Assembly: GCA_937926185.1 (NCBI GenBank)
Contig: CALEYM010000149.1
Coordinates: 1 to 13,556, forward strand
DNA: 13,556 bases
Direction: 5' to 3'
Source of the DNA: an uncultured Bacteroidota bacterium
GTDB taxonomy: Bacteria; Bacteroidota; Bacteroidia; Chitinophagales; Saprospiraceae
Shown: in pieces, positions 1 through 6,300 of the stretch
Numbering within the stretch: position 1 is the stretch's first letter
How the letters are laid out: every line of letters starts with the position of its first letter
The notes under the pieces: model-generated
What the model was told of the DNA's origin: nothing
The model's input: the letters and a program-made list of their open reading frames with translations, nothing else
Databases searched by the model: none
Made by a program: the position numbers and the translations under genes

Positions 1-297
1 TTCAACGGCCAGAACGGCACGGTGATCGCCGGCCAGGGCTTCGAATTGTACCAAAACCAGCCCAACCCGTGGGTGAACAAGACGCAGATCGGTTTCTACC
101 TGCCGGAGGCGTCGGAAGCCACGCTGACGGTGTTCGACGAGACGGGCCGCCTGCTGTACGGCACAACGGGCGACTTCGGCAAAGGCTACAACATGTTTAA
201 CCTGGAACGTGAATTGTTGAATACTACCGGCCTGTTGTACTACAAGGTGGAAACGCCGACCGACAGCGCCGTAAAGAAGATGATACGCAATCAGTAA
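1..297 (+). CDS. C-terminal fragment of a secreted protein with type A T9SS sorting domain
   Basis: Only the last 98 residues are visible; the gene enters from the left edge in frame 1 and ends with TAA at 295-297. The fragment matches the C-terminal sorting domain of type IX secretion substrates (Por secretion system tail, type A). It has the hallmark YQNQPNPW near visible residue 17, then a β-rich stretch (IGFYLPEASEATLTVFD, then TGRLLY), then GLLYYKVET, and it ends in a short basic tail KKMIRNQ. Such domains guide a protein across the outer membrane and are then removed or attached to a lipopolysaccharide anchor. The functional part of the protein lies outside the window, so its activity cannot be named. 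The first in-frame ATG (22) is internal and not a start. A strong terminator follows 30 bases downstream. I am confident of the domain and have no view of the rest. Confidence 0.9.
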   Translation, partial: FNGQNGTVIAGQGFELYQNQPNPWVNKTQIGFYLPEASEATLTVFDETGRLLYGTTGDFGKGYNMFNLERELLNTTGLLYYKVETPTDSAVKKMIRNQ

Positions 298-327
298 ATC
301 GAATAATTTTCATGAGAGAATTTTGGT

Positions 328-358
328 GGCGCCCAGTAAAGTCTGGGCGCCTTTTTTT
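328..358 (+). terminator. Rho-independent terminator
   Basis: There is a perfect 9-bp GC-rich stem, GGCGCCCAG (328-336) and CTGGGCGCC (343-351), around a 6-base loop (TAAAGT) and followed at once by seven T (352-358). It sits 30 bases after the stop of the T9SS cargo gene and should end that transcript. The end of its T-tract is shared with the -33 element of the next promoter. Confidence 0.93.
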
Positions 359-387
359 GCAAAAAAGATATGCTGTTCGTATCTTTG
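356..387 (+). promoter_or_regulatory. Bacteroidota-type promoter for the HYC_CC_PP/TonB receptor operon
   Basis: TTTG at 356-359 and TATCTTTG at 380-387 match the Bacteroidota sigma-factor consensus (TTTG, about 19-21 bases, then TAnnTTTG) with a 20-base spacer. Transcription would begin near 393-397. This places the in-frame ATG at 370 inside the promoter, so it cannot be the start of the downstream protein, and supports the ATG at 430. The -33 element is built from the last T residues of the preceding terminator. Confidence 0.78.
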
Positions 388-429
388 CCTGTCAAATCAA
401 ACATTGTATCAGGCAAGGTTTTTGCCAAG

Positions 430-924
430 ATGTTTGAAAATATCGTTTTGCCCACCCGTTTTAAAATATCGATCCTCTGGTTATGGGTGGTATCGCTGCT
501 CGGCGCTACCGTGGGGATCAGTGTGCATCAGATTTACTGCTACTGCGTCGGCAAAACCACTTTTTCCATTTTCGATGAGGCGGCAGACGCCTGTGCCATA
601 CAGGCTGCCCTGCCCATTCAGGAAGCCTGTTGCAGCAGCGATGCGCCTTCCTGTTGTTCCGGCGACTCGGATGGGAATACGCCCGATCACAGCTGCACCA
701 AAAAGACGGTAAAAGTCTTCCAGTTGAAGACTGAATATTTGGTGGTTCATCCCCTGGACAAGGTTTTTGAATTTCCCGTTTGGGCCGATGAATTCCCGGA
801 ATTCCTGAAATTGTACCGTACTGTTATTTGCGAAGCGGCTCCGCTCAACAAGGCGCCACCTGAACCGCCGCCGCCGCTCTCCGGTCGCGCCATTTGCCTG
901 CGCCACGAGACTTTTCTTTGTTAG
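430..924 (+). CDS. HYC_CC_PP family small Cys-rich membrane-anchored protein
   Basis: This 164-residue protein has one N-terminal hydrophobic segment (about residues 12-31) and then a probable periplasmic part. The three motifs that name the Bacteroidota HYC_CC_PP family appear in order: H33-x-x-Y36-C37 (HQIYCYC), two Cys pairs (CC at 67-68 and 75-76, among further Cys), and a proline run PPEPPPP at 143-149. It ends with RAICLRHETFLC. The family's role is not established; its members commonly sit beside TonB-dependent receptors, as here, with the receptor 82 bases downstream on the same strand. The Cys/His-rich middle suggests metal binding or redox chemistry, which is inference. The frame is open from an ATG at 370, but that codon lies inside the promoter, so I chose 430. 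Family membership is recognised by eye from the motifs. Confidence 0.82.
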   Translation: MFENIVLPTRFKISILWLWVVSLLGATVGISVHQIYCYCVGKTTFSIFDEAADACAIQAALPIQEACCSSDAPSCCSGDSDGNTPDHSCTKKTVKVFQLKTEYLVVHPLDKVFEFPVWADEFPEFLKLYRTVICEAAPLNKAPPEPPPPLSGRAICLRHETFLC

Positions 925-950
925 TTTGCTGATTTCCAATGCTTTTACTC

Positions 951-970
951 CCGGAGTGTGCTCCGCGGAG
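951..970 (+). other. Small hairpin in the intercistronic spacer
   Basis: CGGAG (952-956), loop TGTG, CTCCG (961-965) forms a 5-bp GC-rich stem. It overlaps a 10-base palindrome, CTCCGCGGAG (961-970). It lies in the 82-base spacer between the HYC_CC_PP gene and the receptor. It has no T-tract, so it is not an obvious terminator; it could be a processing or mRNA-stability element. The stem is short enough to arise by chance. Confidence 0.3.
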
Positions 971-1006
971 ATTTTGTGTTTTATTGAAAATTTTGAAACT
1001 AAAACA

Positions 1007-3274
1007 ATGAAAAGTTACGCATTTTTATTCATCATAATGCTGGCGCCTTTACGCATTTTAGCCCAGCAACCCCAACTTTCCAAAACCATCTACGGCATTG
1101 TCACCAACGAAAAAGAAGAACTGCTCATCGGCGCCACGGTGCAGTGGGCCGACACCAAACAAGGCGCTATCACCGATACCCTGGGGCGTTTCTGGCTGCC
1201 CCGGCGTGACAGTGAAGCCGCGCTGACCATCCGTTATGTGGGGTACGATCCGGCCCAGGTGAGCGTGTTGCCCGGCGAAGACAGTCTGTGGATTGAAGTG
1301 AAAGGCGTGGTGAAATTAAAGGAGGTGACCGTGGCCGCCCACGGTTTCGACAATAAAGTGTCCACCCTCGAAACGCGCAATATCGAAAGTATCCATCGCA
1401 ACGAACTCCGCAAGGCGCCCTGCTGCAATTTGTCGGAAAGTTTTGAAACCAACGGCGCCGCCGACGTCAGCTACGCCAACGCGCTCACCGGTGTCAAGGA
1501 AATCCAGATGCTCGGCCTGCGCGGCATTTACAGCCAGTTCATGCTCGAAAACCGGCCGACGATGGGCGGTATTGCCACGCCTTTCGCTTTCGAATACATT
1601 CCCGGCACCTGGCTCGACGGTATCCAGCTGGCCAAAGGCGCCAGCACGGTAAAAAACGGTTTTGCCGGCATTTCCGGACAGATCAATGCTGAAATCGTCA
1701 AACCGCATTCCGACAAACCGCTTTTTGTCAACGCTTTTTCCTCCACGGAAGGCCGCGGCGAACTCAACGTGCATTTGAATAAAAAAGGCAAAGGCAATGT
1801 GTCGAACGGCCTGCTGCTGCACGGCAGTTTTGTGGACAACGAGTGGGACATGAACAACGACAATTTTTACGACGCGCCCAACCGCCACCAGTTGAACGGC
1901 TTGTACCGCGCATTTTACGAAGGCCCGAAAATGTGCGCCCAGTTCAACGTGCAGGCCCTGACCGACCGCCGGCAAAGCGGTCAGATGCGTCCCATCGAAG
2001 GGATACCGGGCCTGTTTTCCGTGGACCAGAAGAACGACCGCGTCGAAGTGTGGGGCAAAATGGGCTACGAAGGCCTCGGCGGCAAACCCTACAATCAGCT
2101 CGGCAACATGTTGTCGGCTTCCTGGCACCGGACGGAGGCTGTTTATGGCCGGAACAACTACGATGCCGTGCAGCGATCGTTGTACTGGCAAACGCTGATC
2201 CAAACGATCATCGGCACCACCGACCATAAATTCGTGGTGGCGCCATCGCTGCAGTACGACGACATCGACGAAAACGTGATACAACACGATGCCGGCAACG
2301 AAGTCCGGTTTCGCCACGACCTTAGCCGCACTGAAATCGTGCCGGGCACGATGCTGGAATACACTTACAGCCGGCCCAACCTCGACATGGAAATCCCCGA
2401 CCTGGTACTGGTGCTGGGCGCCCGGGCCGACTGGAACAGCCGCTTCGGCTGGTTGTTTACCCCGCGCATGAGTTTCAAGTACAATTTCAACACCGAAAGC
2501 GTGGTGCGCCTCTCCGCCGGCCGCGGCTACCGTTCGGCCAACCTGATCGCGGAAAACATCAGCGTGCTGGCCAGCAACGACACCCTGCATTTCGGCAACA
2601 ATCTTGGCCTGGAACAAGCCTGGAATTACGGCGTGAATTATACCCAAAACTTCAAAATCGCCCGCCGCGACGGCAGCTTCAGCGTCGACCTGTACCGCAC
2701 CCACTTCGACCGGCAAATCCTCGTGGATGTAGATCAGTCGCCCACCAACGTGTTTTTCTACAACGTGGATGGCAAGTCGTTTTCAAACAGTTTTTTGGCG
2801 ACGCTGCAATACAACCCGCTGCCCGGCCTCGACGTGAAACTGGCCTACAAGTGGAACGACGTGCGTGCCACCTTTGCCGACGGCCAATTGAAAACCCTGC
2901 CGCTGGTGGCCAAACACCGCGGCCTCGTCACGCTGGACTACACCACGCCAAACAAAAAATGGATGTTCAATACCAGCGTCCAGATCGTGGGCCCGCAGCG
3001 TCTGCCCGACAATTCGAAGGTGCCGCACGAATATACCCACGGCTTCCCGGCCAACAGTCCGACCTTTGCGATCTGGAACGCACAGATCACCCGCAGCTGG
3101 AAAAAATTTGAAATTTACGTCGGCGGCGAAAACCTGAACGGCTACCAGCAACACGAAGCCATCATGGCCGCCAACGAACCCTGGAGCCCGTACTTTAACG
3201 GCGCGCAGATTTGGGCGCCAATGATGCGGGGTGTGGGGTATGTGGGTGTGCGGGTGTCGCCGTCGGGGTTGTAG
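1007..3274 (+). CDS. TonB-dependent receptor with carboxypeptidase-like N-terminal domain (probable metal importer)
   Basis: This 755-residue outer-membrane β-barrel transporter would use TonB/ExbBD energy to import a ligand. A signal peptide (1-20, ending ILAQ) is followed by a carboxypeptidase-regulatory-like β domain (about 26-110, IYGIVTNEKEELLIGATV through ITDTLGRF to LKEVTV), a plug domain (about 118-235, including EIQMLGLRG and LAKGASTVKNGFAGISGQIN) and the barrel. The plug carries the CCNLSESFETN motif (CC at 139-140), and the C-terminus has GGENLNGYQQ and YFNGAQIWAP. Both are typical of a Bacteroidota receptor subgroup often found with heavy-metal-linked genes. The frame opens at 926, but the ATG at 1007 directly begins a good signal peptide after an A-rich stretch, so I prefer it. 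The gene is probably cotranscribed with the HYC_CC_PP gene. The substrate is not readable from sequence; copper or another metal is inference. No clear TonB box is seen. Confidence 0.9.
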   Translation: MKSYAFLFIIMLAPLRILAQQPQLSKTIYGIVTNEKEELLIGATVQWADTKQGAITDTLGRFWLPRRDSEAALTIRYVGYDPAQVSVLPGEDSLWIEVKGVVKLKEVTVAAHGFDNKVSTLETRNIESIHRNELRKAPCCNLSESFETNGAADVSYANALTGVKEIQMLGLRGIYSQFMLENRPTMGGIATPFAFEYIPGTWLDGIQLAKGASTVKNGFAGISGQINAEIVKPHSDKPLFVNAFSSTEGRGELNVHLNKKGKGNVSNGLLLHGSFVDNEWDMNNDNFYDAPNRHQLNGLYRAFYEGPKMCAQFNVQALTDRRQSGQMRPIEGIPGLFSVDQKNDRVEVWGKMGYEGLGGKPYNQLGNMLSASWHRTEAVYGRNNYDAVQRSLYWQTLIQTIIGTTDHKFVVAPSLQYDDIDENVIQHDAGNEVRFRHDLSRTEIVPGTMLEYTYSRPNLDMEIPDLVLVLGARADWNSRFGWLFTPRMSFKYNFNTESVVRLSAGRGYRSANLIAENISVLASNDTLHFGNNLGLEQAWNYGVNYTQNFKIARRDGSFSVDLYRTHFDRQILVDVDQSPTNVFFYNVDGKSFSNSFLATLQYNPLPGLDVKLAYKWNDVRATFADGQLKTLPLVAKHRGLVTLDYTTPNKKWMFNTSVQIVGPQRLPDNSKVPHEYTHGFPANSPTFAIWNAQITRSWKKFEIYVGGENLNGYQQHEAIMAANEPWSPYFNGAQIWAPMMRGVGYVGVRVSPSGL

Positions 3275-3346
3275 CCCCCCGGAGAAGGGACAACTATTGT
3301 TAAGACTGCCGAATTCGGGATGATCCAAGATTAATCGTCCACCAAA
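3275..3346. other. Convergent intergenic gap without a clear terminator
   Basis: These 72 bases separate the stop codons of the receptor gene (plus strand) and the giant surface-protein gene (minus strand). I see a 10-base palindrome CCGAATTCGG (3309-3318) but no stem followed by a T-run on either strand, so each transcript may run into the other. Confidence 0.5.
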
Positions 3347-6300
3347 TTATCTCAACAGCGTCACATCCCCCACCAACCTCCCCGCCACGCCCCCGCAATC
3401 TGCCTCCAAAATCCATACGTACACATCTGTCGGCGCCGGCTTGCCATCCGCGGTGCCGTCCCATCCGGCTTTCGGGCCGGCGCCGAGATAGATACGTTGT
3501 CCCCAGCGGTTGTAAATCTGCAGGCTTAATATCTGTTCGAATCCTTCGTACGGCACCACTTTAAACACGTCGTTGTTGCCGTCGCCGTCGGGGGTGAAAG
3601 CATTGGGAACCAGGAGCCGTTGCGGATCGCAGGGCGGGAACAACAACACGCGGTATCCGACGGTGGCCGTGCAACCGTTATCGTCGGTGACGGTGAGCCG
3701 GTAAGTGCTGCTGCTGTCGGGGTGAACAATAGGATCGGGACAATCCGAGCAGCTCAGTCCGCCGGCCGGCGACCACTCGTATAGTGCGAAGCCTTCTTTG
3801 GCTTTCAATTGGATTTCCTGACCGGTTTCCAGGATCACCGTGTCGGGCACGGGCAGTTGCGGGGCAGGCGCGGCTTTTACAAAAACGCAGTGCGTGCTGT
3901 CGCAGCCCGAAGGGCTTACAAAATCGCGGCAAAGATTACCGGGTTTAGTGAACAGCGAGTCGAACACCAGCGTGGTATCGCCGGGGCAAAGGGGCCGGTT
4001 TTCGGTGCTGAGCGAGGGCGTCACGTGCAGGCGCACGAACAGAACGCTGTCGCAACCATTGGATTTTGGCAGGGTTTGCGTGTACAATCCCGGCTCTTCC
4101 GTCAGCGTGCCGAAAATTTGTACCGGTTTGCCGGCGCAAGTGTTCATTATGCCGAGATCGATGCTGTCGCTTTCCAGTACGGTGACCAATGCTGTACCCA
4201 CACCCGTGCATCCGCCGGTAAATGTGACGGTTACGCTGTAGGTGGCAGTCGCCTGCGGTTGTACAAACTGAACGCTTGTCGTCGGGTCGGCAATACCCGG
4301 CCCCGACCATTGGTACGTACCGCCGGGTGTGGCTTCCAGGCGCGCGGTTTCGCCCCGGCACAGGGTTTGGCCGGGCGTTTCCAGGCCGATTTGCCCGCCC
4401 AGGCGTATGTTGAACCGGTGTTCAATAATGCAGCTGCCTGTATTTTCCTCCAGTATCAACGTCGTGACCGTGCCGGGCAGCATGCCGGCGCCGGGTGTGA
4501 ACACGGCCTGCGCACAGTTCAGGCAGTTCAAACCACCGGGGGTAAGCCAGGCGTAGGTGTGGCCGGCTGTGCTGTCGACGCCTGTTTTGACCGGTAATAT
4601 TTCGCATATACCGATGGCCGTGGTGGTAAATGCGTTGCCACCCAGGGGGATCGTCTGGTCGGAGCAGGCGCAGTTTTGTGCGGCTGGCACGAAGGCCAGC
4701 AGCCGGCAAAGATCGGCCGAGGTAATATTCAACTGACCGAACAACCCGGCGCTGCCGCCCGGGGCCAGTATTTGGTTGGTTTGTATCGTGGTCAGCAACA
4801 GGTCGCCGGCGTCTGCCTGGCCGTTCTGGTTTTGATCGAGGTAAAATTCTACCACCGGGTTTATGACCGTTCCGGCGCCGGCGTTTTCCAGCAAAGCGTT
4901 GAATTTCATCTGGTTATTTTGCCAAACCGGTTCAAAGTTTTTAAGGATCAATTCGGGGTTTTGTAAGTTTAGCGGTAAAATGGTTTCGCCGGTGGCCACA
5001 AATACGTCGCAGTTTTTTCCGGTGGAAGGACAAAACGCCTGGGCCTGTTCGCGGGTTTGCAAGACGATTGCCTGGTCGGCGCAGCCGGCCGCGCTGTCGT
5101 AACGGATGCTGAAGCGGAAACGCAGCGTGGCGCCGGGGCCCAGGTCAGACGGCATAGCCCAGCGCAGGGTTTTTCCGCCCAAGTCAGGCGGATCGGCCGG
5201 CGCGTTGGAAACGGGTTGGTAGGATCCCGCGACATAAGAAATACCCGGCGGCAGCAGGATATAAATACTATCGCCCGGCGAAGGCGCGGCGTTGCCGGAA
5301 AGCGTGACCGTCAGGCTGGTGGCGCCGCCGCAGGCTATGTTGCCGGGCGGGTTGGAAAAGTCCAGTTGCGCGCTGACGCCGTAGGTCGGTTCCAGGTCGC
5401 CGATCAGCACCGGATCGCCGGGTTTGCGGAGTGTGTTGGAGGCAATGCCGCAGGGCAGCCGCCCTTCGGCCTGGTAAACGATCTGCGCGTTGGACACGGC
5501 GCCGCATAAAGCCTCTACCCGGAACCGGATGCGGAAAGCGTTAAAAGGTTCCTTGTCGAAGCCTGCCAGCCCCACCTGCGCCAACACCTGCGAGGCGGCC
5601 TGCGGATCCCATTGGTACACATTGCCCGGCAGGAGCAGCGGATCGGGCAAAGGCAGGAACAGCGCCCCGTCGGGATAGGCCAGGCGGCTGGAGCCGGCCA
5701 CCATACGCAAACCGGGCGGCAGTTTGACGGAAGGCGTTAAACCGTAAGCATAACCTGTGTTGGCGTTATACACGAGGAATTCGAACCAATCCGATGGCGC
5801 GCACATCGGTACCGGCGATGGTTCGTTTTCTACCACCAGTTCCAGTTCCGGGCGCTGGGGCCGCAATTCGATCAGGGTATCATAAATGCCGCACATATCG
5901 CCGGCGGGGTTGGTCACCGGCGAACAGTCCCAGCCATAGAATATTTTCAATTTTTCAGGTCCGCAGGAGCGGTTCCGGGCGATCAGTTGCAGGTATTCCT
6001 TGCCCGCGTCGCCGGAGGGCCAGACGCCGACCTGCCACAGGCCGCCCAGGCGGGGCACCGTTTGGCCGGAAGGCATGTATTGCAATTGCGGGTTTTCCAA
6101 TGCGCCCTTGTCGTCGATGGACAGCCAGGTGTTTTGGGCGGGATAGTTGCCGTAATTGGACAACGACAGGTTGAGTACCACGAGATTCAGTTGCAGATCG
6201 ACCGCGAGCGCCGGCGGTTCGAGTCGCAATCGCGGACTGCCGTTCTGGTATCCGTTGAAGTTGGGGAAGGAATAATTCGACACCGGCGGCCAGTGAAAAC

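Noticed and set aside
370..429. Extended N-terminus of the HYC_CC_PP protein from ATG 370
   Set aside because: The codon lies between the two promoter elements and would not be on the mRNA; the hydrophobic anchor fits the start at 430.
926..1006. Extended N-terminus of the TonB receptor from ATG 926
   Set aside because: It would put 27 polar or mixed residues, with no family likeness, ahead of a good signal peptide.
1316..2716. Long (466-codon) open frame on the minus strand inside the TonB receptor gene
   Set aside because: It is antisense to a clear receptor, has low-complexity composition rich in Val, Ala, His and Gly, no domain, and is explained by the codon bias of the plus-strand gene.
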